This document shows, one piece after another, positions 16,557 to 24,709 of a stretch of DNA of 64,000 nucleotides; positions within the stretch are counted from its first letter, which is position 1; each line of letters starts with the position of its first letter. Made by a program: the position numbers and the translations under genes. The notes beneath the pieces were generated by a model that worked only from the letters and a program-made list of their open reading frames with translations, ran no database searches and was not told the origin of the DNA. Source of the stretch: Gammaproteobacteria bacterium (lineage in GTDB: Bacteria; Pseudomonadota; Gammaproteobacteria; UBA4575); the NCBI GenBank assembly GCA_028279275.1, contig JANQOB010000020.1, positions 1 to 64,000 of the forward strand. The letters run 5' to 3'.

Positions 16557-16805
16557 TTAGCGATACTTCTTTTCGCAGGCTCTACGTATTCGAATTACCG
16601 CATCTACACTTTCAACTCCGACCATATGCTCAAGTAAACATTCGTTATATCTACGCTCATCACTCATAATAACTTTTGAGGGACCGCTGCCGTAATTCTC
16701 TTCACAGGCCTCTGCTATAAAGCGACTGGCAGCATCAAGCTTGGCATTGTCGAGATGCTCCAATATACAATCCTCATATGCATAGCGATTTTTCGATGAC
16801 TGCAT
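16557..16805 (-). CDS. Small four-cysteine protein with internal duplication
   Basis: 82 residues made of two copies of one ~30-residue unit: YEDCILEHLDNAKLDAASRF... ending AC-E-x2-Y, and YNECLLEHMVGVESVDAVIR... ending AC-E-x2-Y. Each unit has two Cys about 20 residues apart, as in helical hairpins joined by disulfides or binding metal. There is no signal peptide in the frame as read. It resembles what I recall of the VF_A0006-type four-cysteine family, but that link is uncertain. Confidence 0.65.
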   Translation of the reverse strand: MQSSKNRYAYEDCILEHLDNAKLDAASRFIAEACEENYGSGPSKVIMSDERRYNECLLEHMVGVESVDAVIRIRRACEKKYR

Positions 16806-16930
16806 TTAGGCTAAATACCGCTATGAAAAACATGGTTATTAGCATGTAGAAGCGAGCAGACATTTATATTTGAACCGCATTTAGTGAATGAGTTCCATAG
16901 AATACATCCAGCTAGCGTACAAACACTAGT

Positions 16931-17404
16931 CTAGAGATCTCGAATTTTAAGACGTATATATTCTTGCAGGATATGGTAGCTGTCGCGCGCCTCATCCTGC
17001 GTGATGTGATTGGTAACGAGCTGCCATTGGACATTATTCGCATCGGGAAGATTTTTTTCGAGAGTACTTAGAATTTTTTTACTATCATCAATACGAACTG
17101 CATCCCGGCGCAACTCACTTTGATAGCGGTGTTTAATCATGCTTTGAGAAAAGCGGGTATTGCTAAAAAAGAAAATTAATGCGTATGAAGTATTTGGATG
17201 GTTATTAAATTCAAACTCGTAAGTTTTATGATATGGGGCTTGACTGGCGTATGCATTGACTTTGTTTAGCTTAGATAAAGAAATATTATTTTGTATTTGA
17301 GTATATTGTGTTTGCTTTTGGTAATGCTGAAAATAGCTACAGCCAGCACACATGACGGCAAAAACAATCATGCAAACATATTTGTAAACATATAATTTAT
17401 TCAT
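16931..17404 (-). CDS. Probable small lipoprotein, unknown function
   Basis: 157 residues. The N-terminal hydrophobic segment (~9-21) ends in MCAGC with Cys22, a plausible but non-ideal lipobox. The mature part is polar with no recognised domain. It contains a Phe-rich beta-looking stretch (YALIFFFSNTRFSQSMI) and a helical C-terminus. It stands alone between intergenic gaps. An imperfect hairpin (AGTGTAG/CTACACT, 17491-17514) lies about 90 bases upstream of its start. Confidence 0.6.
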   Translation of the reverse strand: MNKLYVYKYVCMIVFAVMCAGCSYFQHYQKQTQYTQIQNNISLSKLNKVNAYASQAPYHKTYEFEFNNHPNTSYALIFFFSNTRFSQSMIKHRYQSELRRDAVRIDDSKKILSTLEKNLPDANNVQWQLVTNHITQDEARDSYHILQEYIRLKIRDL

Positions 17405-17589
17405 TTAAGCCAACCAATGTGTAGAAGGTAACAAAACCCTTCCTGGATAGGGTTAAATGTAAACTACACTTGCTCTAAAAATCATATTTTAGTGTAGGAT
17501 AAAGTATCTACACTTCTGTTTATCGCTGATTAAGAGGATTGTATTTCCCGATATATGGTGACTTGTTACTGAGTTATATTTTAAGCAAT

Positions 17590-18456
17590 TTATTTATCGG
17601 CACTCTTCGTATGGGCATATTCACGTAGAAATACTGGTAGAGGTTTTTTTTCACCTGGGTTTTGTTGTTCGTGTTTTAGTAAAAAATTTATGCGTCCTTC
17701 CGTTGAAGGATGTGTGCTCAAGAAATTCGGAATTTCTGTCAATTCTGTTTCGGTATTTTTTATGTACTGGAAAAATTCGGTTGCTCCTGATGCGTGCCCA
17801 TAAAACTTTACTAAAAGTTCACTTGCAAATTTATCTGCGTCAGATTCTTGTTGGCGACTAAAAGATAGATTAGTTATGGCCGCTGTATTACCTAAGAAGC
17901 TTTGTAAAATATTGGATCCATCAGCGCCAAAGATCGCTAATAAAAAAATCGATACTACTATACTTCTTCCCATGCTCCGTAAAGGGTCGCGTTTATAATG
18001 ATGTGCCATTTCATGAGCAAGTATCATGCTCAGTCCATTTTCAGATTCTACAGACGCAAGCAAGCCTTTTGTAATAACGATGTGACCGCCAGGCATTGCG
18101 AATGCATTAGCTTGTGCTTCGTTAGCTATCGCGAGCTGAAACTTATGTTCAACAAAATCTTTACCTGCACTGGTATGTAAATCATCTACCAAAGTTTGTA
18201 GATACTGCAGGCTTTTTATGCCTTGGTCACTTTCGTCCACAGTGAAAGGCATGATATAGAGTCCATCTTTACTAAATAATTCTTGTTCATAATCAATGGG
18301 TATATATTTGACTAAGTGATCAGCTGCTAAACCTAAGATGATGACAACTACGATAATTACACCGATTGTGCCAGCGGTAAGTATGAAAAATGATTTTAAC
18401 GGATGCTCATCTGTGACATTGATGCCTTCAGGTGGTTGTGTTGGTGTATATCTCAC
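17590..18456 (-). CDS. M48-family zinc metalloprotease, membrane-anchored
   Basis: 288 residues. One transmembrane helix (~21-45) precedes a catalytic domain with H148-E149-M-A-H152 and the third ligand in the ESDADKFA motif (E204). MPGGHIVITKGLL is also typical of M48 (HtpX/BepA/LoiP type). The domain would face the periplasm, consistent with envelope protein quality control. Its start overlaps the end of the UPF0145 gene upstream by four bases, so it is the last gene of a three-gene operon with two YbjQ-like proteins. Confidence 0.88.
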   Translation of the reverse strand: MRYTPTQPPEGINVTDEHPLKSFFILTAGTIGVIIVVVIILGLAADHLVKYIPIDYEQELFSKDGLYIMPFTVDESDQGIKSLQYLQTLVDDLHTSAGKDFVEHKFQLAIANEAQANAFAMPGGHIVITKGLLASVESENGLSMILAHEMAHHYKRDPLRSMGRSIVVSIFLLAIFGADGSNILQSFLGNTAAITNLSFSRQQESDADKFASELLVKFYGHASGATEFFQYIKNTETELTEIPNFLSTHPSTEGRINFLLKHEQQNPGEKKPLPVFLREYAHTKSADK

Positions 18457-18926
18457 TTAGTATTTTCAAGTTTATTGCCAATCGAAATGGCAGTTCCATA
18501 GGCGAGCACTTCAACGGCACCCACACTATTGCGCTGGTTACTATTTTTGCTGATTGAAGCAGTTTCAACTCGTGTATTCATCACAACAAATGCATTATTC
18601 AATTTTGCTTGCTCCTTCATGCGCAACAAAGCTTCTCTTCGTGCACGATCAAGTAAAGATTCATATTGTGTAACTTTTCCGCCAAATAACATTTTTAATG
18701 AGGCAACAAATTTCTTGAAAAAATCGATAGAAATAACTGTATTCCCCGTTACTAACTCTGCTTTCAATTCATGTTGGTGAATAGCAGGTGGAGTTCTCAT
18801 GGTAACTACCGGTAGTTTTAGTAGTAATTTTTCTCTTTCGATTATTGACTTAAAGTGTTTTTTTTCTGCATATTGTCCAAAAAAGTAACCCAGCATTAAT
18901 AGAACAACAAGAACAATAATTTCCAT
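18453..18926 (-). CDS. Membrane-anchored UPF0145 (YbjQ-like) protein
   Basis: 157 residues: a short N-terminal transmembrane helix (~2-17, IIVLVVLLMLGYFFG) then a YbjQ/UPF0145 domain (~50-155) with GNTVISIDFFKKFVASLKMLFGG and the C-terminal AVEVLAYGTAISI. YbjQ domains form pentamers and are sometimes called heavy-metal-binding, with no firm function. It is a paralogue of the 105-residue protein encoded just upstream. The stop overlaps the M48 protease start (ATGA). Confidence 0.8.
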   Translation of the reverse strand: MEIIVLVVLLMLGYFFGQYAEKKHFKSIIEREKLLLKLPVVTMRTPPAIHQHELKAELVTGNTVISIDFFKKFVASLKMLFGGKVTQYESLLDRARREALLRMKEQAKLNNAFVVMNTRVETASISKNSNQRNSVGAVEVLAYGTAISIGNKLENTK

Positions 18927-18951
18927 TCTAAAATTTCCTTTACTATTCTAT

Positions 18952-19269
18952 TTATAAATCTATTTTTACAGCAGTACCGTACGCATATAGCTCTGCTGCA
19001 CCTTGAGCGACAGAAGAGGTACTGTAACGTACATTAACAATAGCGTTCGCACCCATGGATTGGGCTTGCTGCACCATCCTATCTGTGGCTTCTTTTCTGG
19101 ATTCCGCAAGTAGCTCAGTATAGGCACTAAGCTCCCCACCAAAAATGTTTTTCAAACCTGCAAGAAAGTCTTTTCCAACATGTTTTGCTCGGATAGTATT
19201 GCCTTGAACGAGGCCAAAATGTTGAATAATTTTCCTGCCAGGAACTTGCTCTAAATTAGTAAGTAACAT
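18952..19269 (-). CDS. UPF0145 (YbjQ-family) protein
   Basis: 105 residues, about the length of E. coli YbjQ. The family pattern is present: GNTIRAKHVGKDFLAGLKNIFGGELSAYTELLAESRKEA, then MGANAIVNVRYSTS, ending AAELYAYGTAVKI. It is cytosolic, with no signal. AGGAGAAATTC precedes the ATG. It is the first gene of the operon with the membrane-bound paralogue and the M48 protease. Confidence 0.85.
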   Translation of the reverse strand: MLLTNLEQVPGRKIIQHFGLVQGNTIRAKHVGKDFLAGLKNIFGGELSAYTELLAESRKEATDRMVQQAQSMGANAIVNVRYSTSSVAQGAAELYAYGTAVKIDL

Positions 19270-19862
19270 GAATTTCTCCTATGCTCTATATGAAACTTCT
19301 AAGATCATTACAACGACTGGTACTGATCAATTAAGCGTTAGCAGTATGTGTGCACCAAAATTTGAGGATAAGTTTAGTATGCCATTAAGATCACAAAGTA
19401 TTACATCACTTTGTAATCAAAGTAATAATTATTTCAATAATAACAGGTACTATTGCAAATTTTTTCTATCTTCAATCTAGCATTTAAAACCGGCTATTCT
19501 GGCTTTTAGATGGAGTGAAGTTAAAACTATTAGCCTGTATATGAAACAATAAAATTAGCCAAGCCTATGATTGACTAAACGCCACAAGCTACTTAATTCG
19601 ACGATTTAAAGAAAGTGTATTAGTTGACTATAACCAAATCACGATAGAGCCTACTAATAAGCAAGCAATGATACATATGCCTTGAATAATATATGGCGTG
19701 ATATGATAGATTCGATCTGCATTCGAATTTAAGCTGATCATGATGATGATTCCAGTTGTTAGTGAAGCAATACTATATGAATAGTATTGCACTAATATGA
19801 ATAATAATCGAATCACATAAATTAACGGTGTAAGATTCGAGACCAATGATTATTTTCATTAC
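19270..19862. other. 593-bp stretch without a supported gene
   Basis: It contains only weak open frames: 70 codons at 19268 on the plus strand, and 72 codons at 19628-19846 on the minus strand needing a TTG start. Neither has a good ribosome-binding site or recognisable product. The minus-strand frame would encode hydrophobic segments, so a small membrane protein cannot be excluded. No clear terminator or repeat is seen. Confidence 0.4.
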
Positions 19863-20828
19863 ATGATAAAGCATGCGGCATTGATTTTAGTTTGGGGGAT
19901 AAATATCGTTATGCTGCGATATTTTTTTGATATATCTGAAAAGCTTAGCTTATTTATTTTTATTGCGGGTTTGATGGTATGGGCAAGATATAGGTCTCGT
20001 GCCTTTATTAAAACTGTTCCTCTTTTAATGCTTGTTTTTATGTTAATTTATTTATCAACTATTCAGGCAAGCAATGATCGCGTTTGGTTGGATGAGGTTT
20101 CTAAATTGCCAAGCATTCAAGTCGAAAATAACCAAGTAACAATCGAAAACTTTCGTGATTTCACGTGGCAGGGTATTGATGACAGTAACTTAAACTGGGT
20201 GAATAGAACATTTGACTTAAATAAACTACAACGGCTTTATCTATATGTAGTGCCATTCCATGATTCTCAATATATGGCACATACTATGCTCGGGTTTGAC
20301 TTTAAAGATGAAGGGACTTTGATAGTTTCAGTTGAAACACGTAAAGAGAAAGGAGAAGACTATAGCTTGATAGCAGGCGCATTACGCCAGCTTGAACTAA
20401 TATATGTTTTTGGAAGTGAGCAAGATTTATTAACGTTAAGAGCTATGCATAGAGGAGCAAAAATACATCTTTATCCTATTAAAGCGGAAACTGAATTTAT
20501 GGTTACTTTATTTAAGGATCTGGCACAGTCTGCTAATGATTTGCAGTTAAAACCTAGGTTCTATCGTACCTTGCGTGATAATTGTACGACTACATTGGTA
20601 AAGCATATTGATCGACATTATGAAAAGAAAATTGGTTTGCGCATAGAGACTATTTTCCCCGCAAAAGCAGGTGAATTACTCTATGAGTTTGATCGAATGG
20701 ATACACAGTTGCATTACACTCAAGCACATGAGGTTTCCAGGATTGATCACTTGGTTAAACAATATGCAAATGAAAAAAACTTCTCTTTTTTATTGCATGA
20801 AAATGCTAGCTTAATCTCTGATGACTAG
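19863..20828 (+). CDS. DUF4105 membrane/periplasmic protein
   Basis: 321 residues. Two N-terminal transmembrane segments (~5-30 and ~48-67) are followed by a DUF4105-type domain. Diagnostic pieces are NDRVWLDEVSKLPSIQ, NFRDFTWQGID, AHTMLGFDFKDEGTLIVSVETR, LELIYVFGSEQDLLTLRAMHRGA and FYRTLRDNCTTTLV with the conserved NCTT. The NCTT Cys and the conserved His suggest a papain-like hydrolase fold, but catalysis in this family is not established to my knowledge. Transcribed alone. Confidence 0.8.
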   Translation: MIKHAALILVWGINIVMLRYFFDISEKLSLFIFIAGLMVWARYRSRAFIKTVPLLMLVFMLIYLSTIQASNDRVWLDEVSKLPSIQVENNQVTIENFRDFTWQGIDDSNLNWVNRTFDLNKLQRLYLYVVPFHDSQYMAHTMLGFDFKDEGTLIVSVETRKEKGEDYSLIAGALRQLELIYVFGSEQDLLTLRAMHRGAKIHLYPIKAETEFMVTLFKDLAQSANDLQLKPRFYRTLRDNCTTTLVKHIDRHYEKKIGLRIETIFPAKAGELLYEFDRMDTQLHYTQAHEVSRIDHLVKQYANEKNFSFLLHENASLISDD

Positions 20829-20917
20829 ATGATTATGTTTAGGAGTATGACTTCTTGATGATATAATCTTAAAAGCCAACTCTTATATAATAATAAAAAT
20901 TACAACCATAAGCCATC

Positions 20918-22078
20918 ATGAAAAAAATAGTTATTGCACCTGATTCCTTTAAAGGAAATCTTACTTCATTAGAGGTTGCGACTTGCTTAGAGAAAGGTAT
21001 CAAGCGAGTCTTACCAAAAGCGAAATGCATTAAAGTGCCAATGGCAGATGGTGGTGAGGGAACGGTGCAATCATTAGTAGACGCTGCTAATGGTAAGTTG
21101 ATAAAAAAACGTGTTAAAGGACCTGCAGGAAAATTGGTGACAGCTCATTATGGTTGGCTTGCGAAGCAAAAAACAGCTGTAATAGAGATGGCAGAAGCAT
21201 CCGGACTGCCATTAGTGACCGGACGCGAAAAAAATCCTCTCAAGACTACAACCTATGGCACGGGTCAATTGATACTAGATGCCATTAATAAAGGTGCGAA
21301 CAAAATTATTATTGGCATAGGAGGTTCAGCTACTAATGATGGTGGGAGCGGCATGGCGCAAGCATTAGGAGTTAAATTTTTAAATGCGAGTGGACGAGAA
21401 ATCAAAGAACTTGGATGTGGAGGCATGCTGGCAAAAATTGCCAAGATAGATACACAAGCTATCGATCCGCGAGTGGCTAAAACAAATATCGTAGTTGCTT
21501 GTGATGTGGAAAATCCTCTATGTGGTAAGAAAGGCGCATCTCATGTGTTTGGTCCTCAAAAAGGCGCGACACCCAAAATGGTTGAGCAGTTAGATCAGAA
21601 TTTGAATCATTTTGGTAAATTAATGAAGCGTGATCTGAAAAAAGATGTAGCACGTAAACCTGGTTCGGGAGCTGCAGGAGGATTAGGGGCAGGATTGTTA
21701 GCCTTTACCAATGCAAAACTTGAAAGCGGAATTGACATAGTTTTAGATGCAACAAATCTTGCAAAATATATTAAAGGCGCAGATCTGGTGTTAACCGGTG
21801 AAGGGCGTGTAGATTTTCAAACTGCTTTTGGAAAAACACCTTCAGGTGTCGCTAAAGCCGCGAAAAAATGTAAAGTTCCCGTTATTGCTATTGGGGGCGC
21901 ATTATCAGATGACGCGCGACAAGTTTTCGCACATGGTATTGACGGAATTGAAAGTGCCGCTGCAAAAGATATGAGTTTAGAAGAAGCAATTAAAAATTCT
22001 AAACAGGATCTTGCCAATGCTGCTGAACGTGTAGTTCGAATGATACTTATCGGCAAAAAGATGGCGGCTAAAAAATAA
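20918..22078 (+). CDS. Glycerate kinase (GarK/GlxK family)
   Basis: 386 residues matching the type II glycerate kinase family from the first residue: MKKIVIAPDSFKGNLTSLEV, PMADGGEGTVQSLV, GIGGSATNDGGSGMAQALG, GAAGGLGAGLLAF and LVLTGEGRVDFQTAFGKTPSGVA. It phosphorylates D-glycerate, feeding glycerate from glyoxylate or sugar-acid breakdown into glycolysis. Whether it makes 2- or 3-phosphoglycerate is not visible, so no symbol is given. No pathway partners lie nearby. The C-terminus has extra Lys residues (KKMAAKK). Confidence 0.9.
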   Translation: MKKIVIAPDSFKGNLTSLEVATCLEKGIKRVLPKAKCIKVPMADGGEGTVQSLVDAANGKLIKKRVKGPAGKLVTAHYGWLAKQKTAVIEMAEASGLPLVTGREKNPLKTTTYGTGQLILDAINKGANKIIIGIGGSATNDGGSGMAQALGVKFLNASGREIKELGCGGMLAKIAKIDTQAIDPRVAKTNIVVACDVENPLCGKKGASHVFGPQKGATPKMVEQLDQNLNHFGKLMKRDLKKDVARKPGSGAAGGLGAGLLAFTNAKLESGIDIVLDATNLAKYIKGADLVLTGEGRVDFQTAFGKTPSGVAKAAKKCKVPVIAIGGALSDDARQVFAHGIDGIESAAAKDMSLEEAIKNSKQDLANAAERVVRMILIGKKMAAKK

Positions 22079-22097
22079 AGATACTCTTGTTATTATA

Positions 22098-22472
22098 TTA
22101 CTCAACTTGACTTAATTTAAGCTCTTCAAAAGCATCCTTTGGTAAACCACGAGTTTTAATAAACTGTTCTTTAAATTCATTTTTAGCCTGTTCTAAATGC
22201 CGAATGCATTTTGCAGGCTGATTCTTACTATGTATTTCTTCACAACCTATTATGGGGGTATATTGCTTTAAAAAGGCATTTTCAAAATCTGCAACTAGTT
22301 TTTGTTTAAGTGCTTGTTGTTGAAGATCTTGTGTTTCATTTATTGCCTTTTCAGACGTAGAAGGCTTCGCGACTTCTACTGAATGTTGGCGTTGTGAATT
22401 TAGAAATAAACCCAACGTGAATGCGATGAGGACTATGCTCCAGGGGAGTATTTTTTTAGCTGTTTGGTTCAT
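22098..22472 (-). CDS. Hypothetical signal-anchored protein
   Basis: 124 residues with one N-terminal hydrophobic helix (~9-25) and a helical, charged extracytoplasmic part. Two Cys (C77 and C89, IIGCEEIHSKNQPAKCIRH) could form a disulfide. It is convergent with the glycerate kinase gene. I do not recognise a family. Confidence 0.6.
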   Translation of the reverse strand: MNQTAKKILPWSIVLIAFTLGLFLNSQRQHSVEVAKPSTSEKAINETQDLQQQALKQKLVADFENAFLKQYTPIIGCEEIHSKNQPAKCIRHLEQAKNEFKEQFIKTRGLPKDAFEELKLSQVE

Positions 22473-22592
22473 GATTTAGATCATGCAACATAAAAACAAG
22501 CTAAGATTATAGCACCCGATAAATGGATTAACTAAGCACAGGGGCTGCAGGCCAGGCAGTCTTAAAAAATGATTTAAGTTTGATTTATTCAG

Positions 22593-22763
22593 TTAGTCAT
22601 CGATGTTTTTATCTGTCATCGCTAACCAGGCTTTAAATCTGGCGCGTTCGATAAACTCTATATCGGGGTTGCTGTTACCTCTACGATCTGAATTTTTTCT
22701 GCGATCTTCACCTTTAAACTGCCGACGATCGCTGCCAGATCTGCGTTCTTGAAAGTGAGCCAT
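22593..22763 (-). CDS. 56-residue Arg/Asp-rich small protein
   Basis: A short frame with a strong GGAGAGAGC ribosome-binding site directly before the ATG. The N-terminal half repeats an RR-x-[GN]-S-DRR unit: ERRSGSDRRQ at 6-15 and DRRKNSDRRG at 20-29. The C-terminal half forms one helix (PDIEFIERARFKAWLAMTDKNIDD). A longer 72-codon frame overlaps it at 22658-22876, but that frame has no ribosome-binding site. RRxGxDRR clusters are common at the N-termini of PilZ and signalling proteins. No function is assigned. Confidence 0.7.
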   Translation of the reverse strand: MAHFQERRSGSDRRQFKGEDRRKNSDRRGNSNPDIEFIERARFKAWLAMTDKNIDD

Positions 22764-22944
22764 GCTCTCTCCTCTAGTTGAGCGTGCTTAGGTTCGACCA
22801 AATATAGGATAAGGTAAAGACAAGGAAAAATAAACGGTTGAAAAAAGCAGACGAACGGGTAATGCTTTTCTATCAAATAACGCTACAAACTATAAATTAA
22901 GCGCTTGGTGATGCAGTTTTAGTTCTTTAAGTACTGAATTCAGA

Positions 22945-23145
22945 ATGAATAAAACCATAATATATATTGGCATCCTAATTGTCTTAATCGGTTTGCTATG
23001 GCCAGTCATTTCGAAGCTGCCATTGGGTAAGTTACCGGGCGATATTGTGATTAAAAGAGAGGGATTTCATTTTTATTTCCCTATCACCACTATGATTTTG
23101 ATTAGTTTACTAATCTCGGTGATTCTCTGGCTGTTTAGGAAATAA
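22945..23145 (+). CDS. DUF2905 small membrane protein
   Basis: 66 residues matching the DUF2905 pattern: a first transmembrane helix (~5-22, IYIGILIVLIGLLWPVI), the family loop LPLGKLPGDIVIKREGFHFYFPI, and a second helix (~48-64). Function unknown. It stands between the minus-strand small gene and convergent gltD. Confidence 0.85.
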   Translation: MNKTIIYIGILIVLIGLLWPVISKLPLGKLPGDIVIKREGFHFYFPITTMILISLLISVILWLFRK

Positions 23146-23189
23146 GTAACTCATTTTTAAATTGAGCCAGCCTAAGTGTAGATGTTAAT

Positions 23190-24674
23190 TTATTGACCGC
23201 GATCGCTAGGTAATACAGGAGCAGGTAATTGGCTTTCTCCCATTAAATATGTGTCTACTGCACGGGCAGCAGAGCGCCCTTCAGCGATAGCCCAAACAAT
23301 TAAACTCTGCCCGCGTTGCATATCACCTGCTGTGAATACACCATCAACGCTGGTCATCCAGTTTTGATCACATTTCACGTTGCCACGCTCGTCTAAGTCA
23401 ACTCCTAACTGTTCTAACATGCCAGGTTTTTCGGGACCTGAAAAGCCCATAGCTAATAATGCTAAATCACAGGGCAAAGTTTCATTACTACCAGACACTT
23501 CTTCTAATGTAATACGCCCTCCATTAACGTTAGTACGGCCATCTGCATTAACCATTTTTACCCTAACGAGTTCCAGGCCTTTTACATTACCCTGCTCATC
23601 ACCAACAAAACGTTTAGTTGAAATAGAATATAGTCGCTCTACACCTTCTTCGTGAGCTGAGGCAGTACGAAAAATGCGTGGCCATTCAGGCCAAGGATTA
23701 TTTTCTGTACGGACTTCGGGTGGCTTGGGCATGATTTCTAGTTGATAAACGGAAAGCGCACCTTGGCGATTAGCCGTGCCTAAACAATCAGCACCTGTAT
23801 CGCCACCACCAATAATGACGACATGTTTGCCCTCTGCGCTGATAAAGTTTTCGGGCTTCGCGTCTCCTTCGCATAGCTTATTTTGCATGGGTAAATATTC
23901 CATCGCTTGATGAATGCCAGCTAATTCTCGACCTTCAACAGGTAAGTCACGTGCAGCACAGGATCCCCCAGTAAGTATAAGCGCATCAAAATCATTTCTT
24001 AATTCATCAACAGACACATTTTCACCAATATGTGTATTAGTTTTAAACTTAACTCCTTCAGAAATCATTTGTTCCATACGGCGATCAATTACGCGCTTTT
24101 CCATTTTAAATTCTGGGATGCCATAACGTAACAAACCACCTATACGATCCGCACGTTCAAAAACAGTAACATCGTGCCCCGCACGTGCAAGTTGTTGTGC
24201 AGCTGCTAAACCTGCAGGGCCCGAACCTACAATGGCAATTTTTTTACCGGTTGTCTTTTCTGCAATTTGAGGTGTTACCCAACCATTTTCGAATGCTTTA
24301 TCAATGATGGTGAGTTCAATTCCTTTAATGGTTACAGGATCGTCATTAATGCCTAATACACATGAGCCTTCGCATGGAGCAGGACACAAGGTGCCCGTAA
24401 ATTCAGGAAAATTATTGGTTGCATGTAAACGTTTGATCGCATCTTGCCATTGATCGCGATACACAAGATCGTTCCAATCAGGAATTAAATTACCAAGAGG
24501 ACAACCCTGATGACAGAAAGGAATACCGCAGTCCATGCAGCGAGCCGCTTGATCTTTAAGTGGATCCACTTGCCATGGAGCCATGACCTGGTTCCAATCC
24601 TTGATACGTTCTTCAACCGGGCGGTAGGGTTGTTTTACCCGGCCATATTCCATAAAGCCAGTAATTTTAGCCAT
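23190..24674 (-). CDS. gltD: Glutamate synthase small subunit
   Basis: 494 residues. The N-terminal Fe-S region includes [17 protein letters not shown] and CPAPCEGSC. An FAD-binding [17 protein letters not shown] is followed by [15 protein letters not shown], an NADPH-binding [11 protein letters not shown], and a C-terminal FAD motif [19 protein letters not shown]. It feeds NADPH electrons to GltB so that glutamine and 2-oxoglutarate give two glutamates. It lies 35 bases after gltB on the same strand, the usual gltBD order. Confidence 0.96.
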   Translation of the reverse strand: MAKITGFMEYGRVKQPYRPVEERIKDWNQVMAPWQVDPLKDQAARCMDCGIPFCHQGCPLGNLIPDWNDLVYRDQWQDAIKRLHATNNFPEFTGTLCPAPCEGSCVLGINDDPVTIKGIELTIIDKAFENGWVTPQIAEKTTGKKIAIVGSGPAGLAAAQQLARAGHDVTVFERADRIGGLLRYGIPEFKMEKRVIDRRMEQMISEGVKFKTNTHIGENVSVDELRNDFDALILTGGSCAARDLPVEGRELAGIHQAMEYLPMQNKLCEGDAKPENFISAEGKHVVIIGGGDTGADCLGTANRQGALSVYQLEIMPKPPEVRTENNPWPEWPRIFRTASAHEEGVERLYSISTKRFVGDEQGNVKGLELVRVKMVNADGRTNVNGGRITLEEVSGSNETLPCDLALLAMGFSGPEKPGMLEQLGVDLDERGNVKCDQNWMTSVDGVFTAGDMQRGQSLIVWAIAEGRSAARAVDTYLMGESQLPAPVLPSDRGQ

Positions 24675-24709
24675 GGTCTGTCACCAACTTGATTTGGAGC
24701 TTATTGTAA

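Noticed and set aside
19628..19846. 72-codon minus-strand hydrophobic frame
   Set aside because: It needs a TTG start, has no ribosome-binding site and resembles no known family. Hydrophobicity alone is weak evidence in AT-rich DNA.
22658..22876. 72-codon minus-strand frame
   Set aside because: It overlaps the 56-residue Arg/Asp-rich gene in another frame and lacks a ribosome-binding site, while the shorter gene has a strong one.
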